Assembly: GCA_003279115.1 (NCBI GenBank)
Contig: QCBG01000004.1
Coordinates: 50,109-114,108, forward strand
Direction: 5' to 3'
DNA length: 64,000 nt
DNA from: Prochlorococcus sp. AG-347-E03
Lineage (GTDB): Bacteria; Cyanobacteriota; Cyanobacteriia; PCC-6307; Cyanobiaceae
The notes beneath the pieces are model-generated. The model saw only the letters and a program-made list of their open reading frames with translations. It ran no database searches and was not told the DNA's origin. Below, one piece after another: positions 19,377 through 29,878 of this stretch (position 1 is the stretch's first letter; every line of letters begins with the position of its first letter). A program made the translations under genes and the position numbers.

Positions 19377-20531
19377 ATGAACCAAAAGATACATAAAGTT
19401 GAAGTCAAATTATCAATTCAGGAAATTCCTAAGGAGATATGGAATGAATTAGCGAATGAAATCAATAATCCATTTTATGAATGGAATTGGCTTAAAAACC
19501 TGGAAATATCAAAAAGTGTTTCAAGAGAAACTGGTTGGCAGCCTCTATATTTTGTTGCTTGTAAAAATAAAGAAATATTAGGAATTGCTCCACTGTTTTT
19601 AAAAAATCATAGCTATGGAGAATTCATTTTTGACCAATCATTTGCAAGATTAGCTCAAGATCTGAATTTAAATTATTACCCTAAATTAATCGGAATGAGT
19701 CCTTATAGTCCTGTTAATGGATATCAATTTCTTTATAAAAAAAAGGAAGATAAGAAAGAAATTACAAATTTACTCTTAAACCATATCGAAAACTTTGCGA
19801 TTACAAACAAAATTTTAAGTTGTAATTTTTTATATATTGATGAAATCTGGGGCAACCATCTTAAATCGTTGGGATACCATGAATGGATAAATTCCAGCAG
19901 TGAATGGAGAAGTAATGGAGAAAATACGTTTGATGAATTTCTGTCTAGATTTAATTCTAATCAGAGAAAAAATATAAAAAAAGAGAGGAAATCAATTACC
20001 AAACAAGATATTAAAGTAGCAATTTTTAATGACGATGATATAAACCAAGAGATCCTTAAAAAAATGCATAATTTTTATGAACAGCATTGCTCGAGGTGGG
20101 GAGTTTGGGGTAGTAAATATCTAACATCTGCATTTTTCGAAAAAATTGTTGATAATAAAAAAAATGTTTTACTTTTTGGCGCATCAAAAAATGATTCAAA
20201 CGATATTTTTGCTATGTCGATGTGCATTAAAAATAAAAACAACTTATGGGGTAGATATTGGGGTAGCCAAGAAGAAATATCTAATTTACATTTTGAATTA
20301 TGCTACTACCAGCCAATTGAATGGGCCATAAAAAATGGTATCAAATTGTTTGATCCCGGAGCGGGCGGTAAACATAAAAGACGGAGGGGTTTTTTTGCAA
20401 AAAGCACCATAAGCTTGCATAAGTGGTTTGACAAAAATATGGAAAACATAATTTGTCCTTGGCTAAATGAAGTTAATAAACAAAACGAAACGGAAATAAA
20501 ATTTGAGAATAATTCTATACCCTTCAAATAA
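19377..20531 (+). CDS. GNAT/FemAB-like acetyltransferase (DUF482 type)
   Basis: LARLAQDLNLNYYPKLIGMSPYSPVNGYQFL...LHFELCYYQPIEWAIKNGIKLFDPGAGGKHKRRRGF. Confidence 0.75.
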   Translation: MNQKIHKVEVKLSIQEIPKEIWNELANEINNPFYEWNWLKNLEISKSVSRETGWQPLYFVACKNKEILGIAPLFLKNHSYGEFIFDQSFARLAQDLNLNYYPKLIGMSPYSPVNGYQFLYKKKEDKKEITNLLLNHIENFAITNKILSCNFLYIDEIWGNHLKSLGYHEWINSSSEWRSNGENTFDEFLSRFNSNQRKNIKKERKSITKQDIKVAIFNDDDINQEILKKMHNFYEQHCSRWGVWGSKYLTSAFFEKIVDNKKNVLLFGASKNDSNDIFAMSMCIKNKNNLWGRYWGSQEEISNLHFELCYYQPIEWAIKNGIKLFDPGAGGKHKRRRGFFAKSTISLHKWFDKNMENIICPWLNEVNKQNETEIKFENNSIPFK

Positions 20532-20591
20532 AAAATTATTTGGCGTTACCAAATATTATATTAGTAATATGTTTTTTATTAACTTCAAAGA

Positions 20592-20978
20592 ATGGATACG
20601 AGTAAAAGTTTCGATGAAAAAATAAAGACTGATAATAATCTGTCCAACCGATATATAGACTTAGATCCAAAAGGTTATTTTATTATAAAAGTAGATTTAG
20701 AAGAAAAAAAAATCGTTCTAGAGCACTTCTTAAATAACATCGATGAGAAAGGCTACGCGCTTGACCCAGAAACAAATGAAACAATTAAATGCGACTCTCA
20801 AAATAAAAGAGTCAGTAATGAAGTTTTTAAAGGCATTAGTGCAAAACAAATTGGAATATTGATCACTGAAGAAAGAAATGACTTAATAACCAGATTCGAT
20901 CATGCTCTATATTTAGGCAGGGAACTACAAAAAGCAGAAGAATGTTTATACAAACAATTACCATATATCCAAGATTAA
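20592..20978 (+). CDS. DUF4346-family protein
   Basis: LDPKGYFIIKVDLEEKKIVLEHF...RFDHALYLGRELQKAEECLYKQLPYIQD. Confidence 0.65.
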   Translation: MDTSKSFDEKIKTDNNLSNRYIDLDPKGYFIIKVDLEEKKIVLEHFLNNIDEKGYALDPETNETIKCDSQNKRVSNEVFKGISAKQIGILITEERNDLITRFDHALYLGRELQKAEECLYKQLPYIQD

Positions 20979-21042
20979 GAAATTAAACGAAAAAATCTAA
21001 TCTTTTCATCAGATGTTAAATTAAATAAAAATAAAAAAATTA

Positions 21043-21135
21043 ATGAACATTATTTTCTATTTTGCATTTATTGGTTTTGGTTTTGGAGCTGCTTTCGCAT
21101 TAGATAAGCTCTTAAGAGCAGTTAAATTAATTTAA
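21043..21135 (+). CDS. 30-aa single-TM peptide, candidate cytochrome b6f subunit PetL
   Basis: ATG ORF below track cut-off: MNIIFYFAFIGFGFGAAFALDKLLRAVKLI; single TM and basic ...KLI terminus like PetL. Confidence 0.45.
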   Translation: MNIIFYFAFIGFGFGAAFALDKLLRAVKLI

Positions 21136-21141
21136 AAAAAA

Positions 21142-22506
21142 CTACAAAATTTTAATAGTCTCACCATACAAATCATATTCATCCGCAAAAGAAATATTTG
21201 CTTCAACAAATTTACCAATATAATTTTTTAAATGATTTTTATTTTTAACAGATAAAATTACAGTTCCGTCAATTTCAGGCGCGAAGTTGTAGGACCGACC
21301 TATTAATTCGTTATTATCAGATATTTTTTCTACCAAAATCTTCATTTTTGAACCAACATATGCCTGATTTTTATCTTTAGAGATATTTTGTTGGACTGAA
21401 ATAACGTTATCTTTTCTTGCCTCCGCAACCTCTAAGGATAATTTATTTGGCAAATCAAAAGCTGCAGTTCCTTCTTCGGGAGAAAAAATAAAAACTCCCA
21501 CATGATCAAATTTGTGCCTATCCAAAAATTCGAGAAGATGGTCAAAATGTTCTTTTTTTTCTCCTGGGAAACCAACTATGAGACTAGTTCTTAATACAGC
21601 AGATGGAATTTCATCTCTAATTTTCTTTAAAATTGATTCATTCAAAGAAGCCTGCCAAGGTCTATTCATACTCTTCAAGACATCTGGATGACTATGCTGA
21701 AGTGGTAAATCAAAGTAAGGCACTATATTCTTTGAATCTTTGAAAGCCCTAATAACTTCATCAGTTAAACCCGTTGGATAAGCATAATGAATCCTTATCC
21801 AAGGAATTGAAACTTTAGAAAGCTCATTCAAAAGTTTGGCTAATGATGGTTTTCCATAAATATCTTGACCATAATTAGTTGTTATTTGACTAATTAATAT
21901 GATTTCTTGAATACCCTGCTTCGCAAGACTTTTGGCTTCTGAAACTATAGATTCTATTGTTCTACTTCTTTGAGGACCTCTCAACTTAGGGATAATACAA
22001 AAAGCACAATTATAGTTGCAGCCTTCAGCAATACGAAGATAAGCAACAAATTTATTTTTATCTACAAAACGAGGTATTTGCTCATCTGCAATAAATTCCG
22101 GTATTTTTGAAACTTCATTAACGATTTCCCCTTTTTCTACTCTATCTAGAACATTAGCTATCTTTTGATAATCTCCTGTTCCAACCAAACCTTTTATTTC
22201 AGGTATTTCTTTTAGAAGTTCATCTTTAAAATGCTGAGCCATACATCCTGCAACTATTACTTCCTTTCCTTGATTTGTATATTCTAGAATTTTTCTAATA
22301 GACTCTTCTCTAGCTGTTTCAATGAAACTACAAGTATTTACTACAACAACATTTGCATCATTAATATTGCTGTCAACTTTATAACCTTCTTTATCTAATA
22401 AACCTTGCATATGTTCAGTATCAACAAGATTTTTCTCGCAACCAACATGACTGAATGCAATCTTAGATAGTTTTTTTTCTTTAACATCAAGACTATTTTG
22501 TTTCAC
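21142..22506 (-). CDS. rimO: Ribosomal protein S12 methylthiotransferase
   Basis: [19 protein letters not shown], radical [22 protein letters not shown]-terminal TRAM-like region. Confidence 0.93.
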   Translation of the reverse strand: MKQNSLDVKEKKLSKIAFSHVGCEKNLVDTEHMQGLLDKEGYKVDSNINDANVVVVNTCSFIETAREESIRKILEYTNQGKEVIVAGCMAQHFKDELLKEIPEIKGLVGTGDYQKIANVLDRVEKGEIVNEVSKIPEFIADEQIPRFVDKNKFVAYLRIAEGCNYNCAFCIIPKLRGPQRSRTIESIVSEAKSLAKQGIQEIILISQITTNYGQDIYGKPSLAKLLNELSKVSIPWIRIHYAYPTGLTDEVIRAFKDSKNIVPYFDLPLQHSHPDVLKSMNRPWQASLNESILKKIRDEIPSAVLRTSLIVGFPGEKKEHFDHLLEFLDRHKFDHVGVFIFSPEEGTAAFDLPNKLSLEVAEARKDNVISVQQNISKDKNQAYVGSKMKILVEKISDNNELIGRSYNFAPEIDGTVILSVKNKNHLKNYIGKFVEANISFADEYDLYGETIKIL

Positions 22507-22611
22507 AACTTGAAAAATAAGAATTAAAAGATTTAAAAAGCATTTCGTATATAACTCTCATGCCAAGATAATATTAAGATAGAAAATGTAAATAACAAAC
22601 TTTCATTTTGT

Positions 22612-23547
22612 ATGGCCCTTAAAACCTTAAACAGAAGAAATAAAAAAGATTTGAAATGGCCAAAAATCATAATCGCAATTCTTAGCACTATAGGCATAGT
22701 TGACACAGGTTCGATAACTTTAAAAAACTGGGGATTATTTACTTCGCTTTCATGCCCAGGGATACAAAATGGTTGTGAAACAGTTCTAAATAGTCCTTGG
22801 GGTACTTTATTTGAAAATAATCAAGTTAATATTCCTCTCTCATTAGCGGGATTTATAACGTATTTATCAATATTAGTTATCACAATAATACTTTCGCTTA
22901 ATTTAATTTCCCCAAAAGAAAAACTAAATAAGTTTTTATGGTGGTTGTTGTTTCTAATATCTTGTGCGTCATCAACATTTAGCTTTTTATTAATAAATAT
23001 TATGTTTTTTAAGATTCAAGCATATTGCTTTTTTTGTATACTTTCAGCAATTTTATCGTTTTCTATCTTTATAATTTCTATGATTGGAGCAAAGTTTGAA
23101 AGTAGAGAGCCTATGATTTTTAGAGGTTTCATTGTAGCCATTAGTGTCCTGCTGGGGGGACTAATTTGGTCAACAAACGTTGACCCATCTAATGCTATTG
23201 ATGTTGGAAACCCAACTGAAAATGTATCGCCAATAATTACCACTTCAAGCTCTCCCCAGAAGGTAAAATTTGCAAAATTTTTAAGTGAAAACAACATTGT
23301 TATGTATAGTGCATACTGGTGCCCACACTGCCACGATCAGAAACAATTATTTGGTAGAGAGGCAGTTAAAGAATTAAAAGTAGTTGAATGCGCGCAAGAT
23401 GGTAAAGATAATGAGTATGAGCTATGCCAAAAGAAAGGAATCAGTGGATTTCCTTCTTGGGAAATAAATGGGGAAATTAATAGTGGTACTCGCGACTTGA
23501 ATGAATTAGCAATAATGACAAACTATCAAGGAGATTCTAATTTTTGA
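22612..23547 (+). CDS. Vitamin K epoxide reductase (VKOR)-thioredoxin-like fusion
   Basis: N-terminal TM domain with CPGIQNGCETVLNSPWG and FFCILSAILSF; C-terminal YSAYWCPHCHDQKQLFG. Confidence 0.9.
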   Translation: MALKTLNRRNKKDLKWPKIIIAILSTIGIVDTGSITLKNWGLFTSLSCPGIQNGCETVLNSPWGTLFENNQVNIPLSLAGFITYLSILVITIILSLNLISPKEKLNKFLWWLLFLISCASSTFSFLLINIMFFKIQAYCFFCILSAILSFSIFIISMIGAKFESREPMIFRGFIVAISVLLGGLIWSTNVDPSNAIDVGNPTENVSPIITTSSSPQKVKFAKFLSENNIVMYSAYWCPHCHDQKQLFGREAVKELKVVECAQDGKDNEYELCQKKGISGFPSWEINGEINSGTRDLNELAIMTNYQGDSNF

Positions 23548-25204
23548 TAAATCTTTTTTTAGTTTTTTTATCCAACTGTTGTCTAGTATGGCATTCCCAA
23601 TTTTTATCTTTATCTGGAAAATCATCTCTATAGTGGCCACCCCTACTCTCTTCTCTAAATAGACAAGCTTTTAATAAAGTCATAGTTGTTATTTGTCTAT
23701 TCTTCAAATCAAGTAAAAGATTTAGTACCCTCCTATTTGGTTCACTAAGTTTAATTCTTTGATCAAATCTTATTGTTTCAAGACTTTTTAAAAAATCATT
23801 TTTATTTAATTGAGTCATTTCATCTTGAATATTATCAAGAAATTTGCTCATATTGGCCTCATTTCGAGATACTCCTAAATTTGACCAGCATAATTTTCTT
23901 AAATCATCAATTTTTTCTGCAACTATAGAAATTTGATCTTCTTTAGGATCTTCAATATCTAATTCTTGGAATGATTTATCACATTTTAGAAATTTAGGAG
24001 GATCATTCAAAATAATTGAAGACATTTTTCTTGCAAAAACAAGACATTCCATCAGTGAATTACTTGCTAATCTATTAGCACCATGAACACCCGTTGAAGC
24101 AACTTCCCCTACAGCGTATAATCCTTTTCTTGTAGAAGAAGCATTTAAATCAGTTTTTACACCTCCCATCCAATAGTGAGCTGCAGGAGCTACAGGAATA
24201 ACCTCATTTAAAGGATTAACGCCATAATCCAGGCATCTACTTAGGATAGTGGGAAAACGCTCTACAATTTTTTCAGGATCAATATACCTAAGATCTAAGC
24301 CAACATAATCTACATCATTATCATACATATTCTTCATGATTGCTCTACTTACTTGATCTCTAGAAGCCAAATCACGATTTTTTAGGTTTTTAACTGGGCT
24401 TTCACCATTTTTATCAACCAAGATAGCTCCTTCTCCTCTAAGTGCCTCAGATATTAAGAAACAAGGTGCTCCATAAAATTTTAAAGCGGTTGGATGAAAT
24501 TGAACAAACTCCAAATCTTCAATAGCAGCACCTGCTTTCCATGCAAGAGCAATACCTTCTCCAGAAGATTGAGCAGGATTAGTTGTATTAGTAAATAAAT
24601 GCCCACCTCCACCTGTGGCCAAAACAACCGCTCTCGATTGAATCCAATATAAATTCGCTCCATCAAGAACCTGAACTCCTTTACATTCTTCATTTTCAAC
24701 AAGAAGTTCAGTTACTCTTACACCCCTACAGTGAAGAATATTTTTTTTATTTTCAACATGATCTTCTAAAACTTCAACTAATGCTCTACCAGTACGATCT
24801 TTTACATGCAAGACTCTTCTTCGAGAATGAGCTGCTTCTAAAGTAGTAGCTAGTTGATCAGAACTTTGATCAAAAATCATGCCTAAATTCTGCAACCTAT
24901 CGACGCAACCTGGGGCTTCTTTGACTAGCATTTCTACAGCTTGAAAATCACATAGCCCATCCCCTGCCTTTAAAGTATCGTCAGCATGAAGATCAAATGA
25001 ATCATCATCCCTAATAACGGATGCTATACCTCCTTGAGCCCATCTACTAGAAGATACCTTGCTAGTGTTTCTATTTAAAAGAAGCACTTTAAAATTCGCG
25101 GGTAATTCAAGGCAAGTCATAAGTCCTGCAGCTCCAGCGCCTATAACGATTACATCCCAATTATTTATTGGAATCGTTTCTTGCGAAAATGGTGGCCTAA
25201 GCAT
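23537..25204 (-). CDS. nadB: L-aspartate oxidase
   Basis: VIVIGAGAAGLMTCLEL; SSRWAQGGIASV; EFVQFHPTAL; GVHGANRLASNSLMECLVF. Confidence 0.92.
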   Translation of the reverse strand: MLRPPFSQETIPINNWDVIVIGAGAAGLMTCLELPANFKVLLLNRNTSKVSSSRWAQGGIASVIRDDDSFDLHADDTLKAGDGLCDFQAVEMLVKEAPGCVDRLQNLGMIFDQSSDQLATTLEAAHSRRRVLHVKDRTGRALVEVLEDHVENKKNILHCRGVRVTELLVENEECKGVQVLDGANLYWIQSRAVVLATGGGGHLFTNTTNPAQSSGEGIALAWKAGAAIEDLEFVQFHPTALKFYGAPCFLISEALRGEGAILVDKNGESPVKNLKNRDLASRDQVSRAIMKNMYDNDVDYVGLDLRYIDPEKIVERFPTILSRCLDYGVNPLNEVIPVAPAAHYWMGGVKTDLNASSTRKGLYAVGEVASTGVHGANRLASNSLMECLVFARKMSSIILNDPPKFLKCDKSFQELDIEDPKEDQISIVAEKIDDLRKLCWSNLGVSRNEANMSKFLDNIQDEMTQLNKNDFLKSLETIRFDQRIKLSEPNRRVLNLLLDLKNRQITTMTLLKACLFREESRGGHYRDDFPDKDKNWECHTRQQLDKKTKKRFIKN

Positions 25205-25971
25205 TAAACCAATCCACTAAATGTTGGTTGCAGAATTGCTAGAAAAATAAAAATACCATCAACAATTAGTGTCGTTTGAATTACATAACTAGAGACTAAT
25301 AGTGCTTTACCGTTAGTTGTATTAATAGTCGCAGAATCAAAAATTTCTTTTGAAATAAACCAAATTATTAATGCAACAAAAGCAATAATAGATAATGATT
25401 TTATTTGAATAAGATTCTCTGAGGTTTTTTGTAGAATTAGAGGAGCAGTTTCAGAATCTGCTGTAATGACCTGCCTCCATTGATCCATTATTCCGATCAA
25501 AAATATTGTAATGTCAGTTACTGCAGTTCCAAACAAAGAAGAGATATAAAAACTAGAACCTATTTTCCAATTAGTACCAAGGCCAATTAAAGCAAGTGGA
25601 AGAACTACAGCTTCAACAGGAATATGCAGGATGGGATATGGACTTAACCATCCCCAGAATAAACATCCACCGAGCCAACTCCCAGATACACCAAGGAGTA
25701 ATGAACTGACAATAAACCATTTATTTGATGGTTTTTTATATAAAACAAATGCTCCCAAGAGGATTACAAAAGTAAAACAAAGGGCACTAATTGGTTCAAA
25801 TCTGACCCAAGGGGCTTGAATAAATATAGGTAAAATTACAAAAAAAGAAGCCCACAATCTTAAAGAAATTGGCCTTGATAAAAAAGTACTTTCATATGAA
25901 TCAACTCTTTTATTCAATTCATAGTTCAAGCTATCTTTCACATCTAAATTTTTTTTAATTAATTCTTTCAA
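25204..25971 (-). CDS. DUF3120-like integral membrane protein
   Basis: Polytopic; SGSWLGGCLFWGWLSPYPILHIPVEAVVLPLAL; follows nadB-type context in cyanobacteria. Confidence 0.65.
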   Translation of the reverse strand: MKELIKKNLDVKDSLNYELNKRVDSYESTFLSRPISLRLWASFFVILPIFIQAPWVRFEPISALCFTFVILLGAFVLYKKPSNKWFIVSSLLLGVSGSWLGGCLFWGWLSPYPILHIPVEAVVLPLALIGLGTNWKIGSSFYISSLFGTAVTDITIFLIGIMDQWRQVITADSETAPLILQKTSENLIQIKSLSIIAFVALIIWFISKEIFDSATINTTNGKALLVSSYVIQTTLIVDGIFIFLAILQPTFSGLV

Positions 25972-26156
25972 TGAATAAATTTTTAACCAATTTTAAATAA
26001 TTTTAATCGTGGTTTAAAAAACTGCGAATGCAGTATTTTAGTAAATCAAGTGTCCTTAATTTCACCATAATATTGAGTATTTTAAAAGTATTTAATACAC
26101 TTTGAGTCATTTATGAGTTTAAAATAAATATAAAGACTAATATTTGGAATTTAATT

Positions 26157-27569
26157 GTGTGGCAAGAAATTAATTACAGAGAAGATCCTAACGATCTAAT
26201 GGTTCCTAATATTGCTTATAAAATAAATCCTGCAGAAATTGAAAGTGTCGAAGCTAATTCTATTGCTGAAGAAATAGGATTTGAATCAGGTGATTCAATA
26301 ATTAGCATTAATGGAAAAAAACCAAGAGATTTAATTGATTATCAGATTCTCATTAGTGAAGAATTTTTAAACATATCAGTTTTAGATAAAAATCATGAAA
26401 TTCATAATATAAATATTGAAAAAGATCAAGACGTAAATTTAGGCATAAATTTTAAAGATGCATTGTTTGATTCAATCAAGCAATGCAATAATAGATGTCC
26501 ATTTTGTTTTATAGATCAACAGCCAAGCGGTAAAAGGAAAAGTCTTTACATAAAAGATGATGATTACAGATTAAGTTTCCTTTATGGGTCTTATCTAACT
26601 CTTACGAATTTAAAAAAAGAAGATTGGGAAAGAATTTCAAGGCAAAAACTATCCCCACTTTTTATTTCTGTTCATGCTACTGATCCAGATACTCGAGAAA
26701 AATTACTAAAAAATAAAAAAGCGGGGATAATTCTTGATCAAATCTCCTGGTTTGAAAAAAACTCTATTCAAATTCATGCTCAAATTGTGGTGTGCCCAGA
26801 TATAAATGATGGGGAAATTCTTGAGAAATCAATTTTAGAACTTGCAGACTTCTACAAAAAATCATCTCAAACAGTACTTTCAGTTGCAATAGTTCCTGTA
26901 GGACTTACAAAATTTAGACCTGAAAATGATGGATTAAAATCAGTAAGCTCGGAATATGCAATAAAAACCATTAAACAAGTGGAAAGGATTCAAGCCTGTT
27001 TACAAAAAAGCCATGGGACTCGTTTTTGTTGGCTAGCAGACGAATGGTATTTAATTGCAGGCAAGACTTTACCAAAGTACAACACCTACGAGAATATGCC
27101 TCAAGAATCTAATGGAGTTGGCTCAATTAGAAGCTTTCTAAAAATATTAAGTCAGAAGACTAAAAATCTACCCCAAACAGTAGAAAAGCAAAAAAAAGTT
27201 AGTTGGATTGTTGGTAAATTAGTTTATGAGGCCCTTATTCCTATAGTGGAGAAATTAAACTTAATTGATGGGTTGACAATTAATTTATACGGTTTACCAA
27301 GTATTTATTGGGGACAAGAGCAAGTAGTTACTGGACTTCTAACTGGAGAAGATCTAATTTATGGACTACAAAATAAGGATTTAGGAGAGTGTATCTACAT
27401 ACCATCAATCATGTTAAAAATTAATACTGATTTGTTTTTAGATGATAAAAATATTAAAGAAGTAGAAAATCAATTGAATACGGAAATTCACGTTCTAGAT
27501 GGTTCTAATGATATTATAGATACTTTAATTGGCAAATCTAATAAAACAAATCACATAAAAAATGCTTAA
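26157..27569 (+). CDS. PDZ-radical SAM DUF512 protein
   Basis: GTG start; PDZ-like N-terminus then CNNRCPFCFIDQQPSGKRKSLYIKDDDYRLSFLYGSYLTLTN. Confidence 0.88.
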   Translation: MWQEINYREDPNDLMVPNIAYKINPAEIESVEANSIAEEIGFESGDSIISINGKKPRDLIDYQILISEEFLNISVLDKNHEIHNINIEKDQDVNLGINFKDALFDSIKQCNNRCPFCFIDQQPSGKRKSLYIKDDDYRLSFLYGSYLTLTNLKKEDWERISRQKLSPLFISVHATDPDTREKLLKNKKAGIILDQISWFEKNSIQIHAQIVVCPDINDGEILEKSILELADFYKKSSQTVLSVAIVPVGLTKFRPENDGLKSVSSEYAIKTIKQVERIQACLQKSHGTRFCWLADEWYLIAGKTLPKYNTYENMPQESNGVGSIRSFLKILSQKTKNLPQTVEKQKKVSWIVGKLVYEALIPIVEKLNLIDGLTINLYGLPSIYWGQEQVVTGLLTGEDLIYGLQNKDLGECIYIPSIMLKINTDLFLDDKNIKEVENQLNTEIHVLDGSNDIIDTLIGKSNKTNHIKNA

Positions 27570-29013
27570 AAAAGTTATAAATCCAATCTTATTTTTGCCT
27601 CTTACTCTATTTATTAACTCTCTAGAAATAAAAGCCAACGAAAAACAAGGATTTATAGATAAAGTTTTAGAAGAGAAATCAAATAATCCTTTTATAAGTT
27701 ATGAAGAGATAGAAAAAATTGTCTTAAATAATCAGGAATTAAGATCATTAAAAAATTTAGTTACTTCTGCAAGATTTAATCTCTCGAGTCAAATTGCTCA
27801 AAGATATCCATCCTTAGATCTTCAAGCCAATGGGTTTCCAAAATATGTAGCAGGTAAAAATAAAAATAGCAATTCAGCGACTTTAAAAACTTCACAATTT
27901 TCAGCTAATCCCTCTCTTAATATTAAATGGGATTTAATTGACCCTCTTAGAGGATCGGAAATTAAAATTGCCAGAGATAATTACAAAATTGCAGAAAATA
28001 ATTATGAGATTAAGAAAAAAGACTTAATTCAAGAAGCTAAAATAAGATATCACAAATTCCAAAAATCATATCAAGATATTCAAAATAAGACCTTTACAGT
28101 TAATTTATCAATCACAAGTTTAGATAATGCTTTAGCAAAGTTAAATGCCGGCATTGGTACAAAATTTGAAGTTCTTGAAGCAGAAGCTCAATTATCTCGA
28201 GATAAACTATCTCTCAATGAAAAAAAAATAGAACATAAAATTAATAAAATTTCTCTCAAAGAGATTCTTAACATCAAGGGGGATTTCGAAATTAATAAAG
28301 AACAAAATCTAACAGGTTTCTGGAATCATAAACTGAATAAGAATATTACTGAAGGTTTAGATAAAAATCTTTCTTTAAAAAACCTCCTCCTTCAAAAATC
28401 TATTAAAAAGAATCAAGCAAAAAGTTTTTTATCACAAAATAAACCAAATATTTATATCAGCAACTCTTTAGCAAGTACATTTTCCAAGGGTGACTCTCTT
28501 TCAACTAATATTGACTCTAAAGAATCTGGATCTAACTATACAAATACAATCAGTTTAAATTTTGCATGGAGTATTTTTGATGGCGGACAGAATAAAAACT
28601 CTTCCAAATCAAAAATAGCAGATGCAGAATCTGATAAATATGCTTATAAAAATCTAAAAAATGTTTTGAAAACGAACATTAGCAAAGCATATTTGAATCT
28701 CAGACTAAATGAAGAGAAAATTATTTCTTCTCTCAAAGAAATTGAATCTAGCAAAGAATCTGTAAGGCTTTCCAGGCTAAGATACGATGTTGGTATATCA
28801 ACTCTCAAAGATGTACTTGTAAGACAAAGTGAATTAAGTAATGCAAAATCAAAAAATATCAATGCGCTATATAATTACAATTTGAATCTAGATGAATTAA
28901 AAAGATTAACTTTTCTTGAAATAAGTAAAAATTGTATAAATAACAATAACAATAACAATAACAATAATAATAAAAATAAAGATACCCAATCTATTTGCAA
29001 TATTTCAAAATGA
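27562..29013 (+). CDS. TolC-family outer-membrane efflux protein with C-terminal poly-Asn
   Basis: Signal peptide; repeated helical OEP regions SRLRYDVGISTLKDVLVRQSELSNAKS; C-terminal N11 tract. Confidence 0.85.
   Translation: MLKKVINPILFLPLTLFINSLEIKANEKQGFIDKVLEEKSNNPFISYEEIEKIVLNNQELRSLKNLVTSARFNLSSQIAQRYPSLDLQANGFPKYVAGKNKNSNSATLKTSQFSANPSLNIKWDLIDPLRGSEIKIARDNYKIAENNYEIKKKDLIQEAKIRYHKFQKSYQDIQNKTFTVNLSITSLDNALAKLNAGIGTKFEVLEAEAQLSRDKLSLNEKKIEHKINKISLKEILNIKGDFEINKEQNLTGFWNHKLNKNITEGLDKNLSLKNLLLQKSIKKNQAKSFLSQNKPNIYISNSLASTFSKGDSLSTNIDSKESGSNYTNTISLNFAWSIFDGGQNKNSSKSKIADAESDKYAYKNLKNVLKTNISKAYLNLRLNEEKIISSLKEIESSKESVRLSRLRYDVGISTLKDVLVRQSELSNAKSKNINALYNYNLNLDELKRLTFLEISKNCINNNNNNNNNNNKNKDTQSICNISK
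28939..28971 (+). repeat. Microsatellite (AATAAC)4(AAT)3 encoding poly-Asn
   Basis: aataacaataacaataacaataacaataataat read directly. Confidence 0.95.
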
Positions 29014-29807
29014 ATCCAACAAATTTAACTAATAAGCAACTTAGTGAATTAGATTCTCTATTTGAATTAGTTAGTCAACGTCAAATAAAAGATTTTGGAA
29101 ATATTAGTGCGAGCAGTAAAGCAGACGGATCATTAATCACTAGTTGTGACTTATGGAGTGATAAAACAATAGTAGATGGTCTAGCTTCAATAGCTCCAAA
29201 TGAGGGAGTCCTTAGTGAAGAAGGGGGTAAGTCTATTCCTAATACAAAAGCATATTGGGTGGTCGATCCACTTGATGGAACAACGAATTTTGCTGCAGGT
29301 ATTCCATACTGGTCCATATCAGTAGCAAGGTTTGTAGATGGTAAACCTCAATCTTCTTTTTTGATAATTCCTACTTTGAAAAAAAAGTTTGTATCCATTA
29401 AAGAAAAAGGTGTTTGGTTAAATAACCAAAAAATTGAACCTAAGAATAACCTGAAAACCGAATGCGTATCTTTGTGTAGTAGATCCATCAAAATACTCCA
29501 AAAAAAACCAAACTCAATATTTCCTGGAAAAATCAGACTCTTAGGTGTATCGAGTTTAAATCTCACAAGTGTAGCCATGGGACAAACTTATGGAGCAATA
29601 GAATCAACTCCAAAGATATGGGACATTGCAGCAGCCTGGCTTTTATTAGAAGAACTAAATTGTTCTATAGAGTGGTTAGAAACAGATCCTTCAAATTTAA
29701 TATCAGGACAAAACTTGAGCGATGTAAATTTTCCATTAATTGCTTGTAGATCAACAGAAAAAATTGAGATCTTAAAGCCATGGGGTAATTTATTATTGGA
29801 AAAATAA
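29010..29807 (+). CDS. Inositol monophosphatase family protein
   Basis: WVVDPLDGTTNFAAGIPYWSISVA; WDIAAAWLLLEE; start placed at ATG 29010 (ATGA overlap with tolC-like gene). Confidence 0.92.
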   Translation: MNPTNLTNKQLSELDSLFELVSQRQIKDFGNISASSKADGSLITSCDLWSDKTIVDGLASIAPNEGVLSEEGGKSIPNTKAYWVVDPLDGTTNFAAGIPYWSISVARFVDGKPQSSFLIIPTLKKKFVSIKEKGVWLNNQKIEPKNNLKTECVSLCSRSIKILQKKPNSIFPGKIRLLGVSSLNLTSVAMGQTYGAIESTPKIWDIAAAWLLLEELNCSIEWLETDPSNLISGQNLSDVNFPLIACRSTEKIEILKPWGNLLLEK

Positions 29808-29878
29808 TTAAACCATCAATAAATAATTGCTTGAAAAATTTCCTAATTAGATACAATAAAAATAAATGAAATTAATAT

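Noticed and set aside
26021-26034. Short hairpin ACTGC-GAAT-GCAGT between divergent genes
   Set aside because: Only a 5-bp stem and not at a gene 3' end; expected by chance at this scale.
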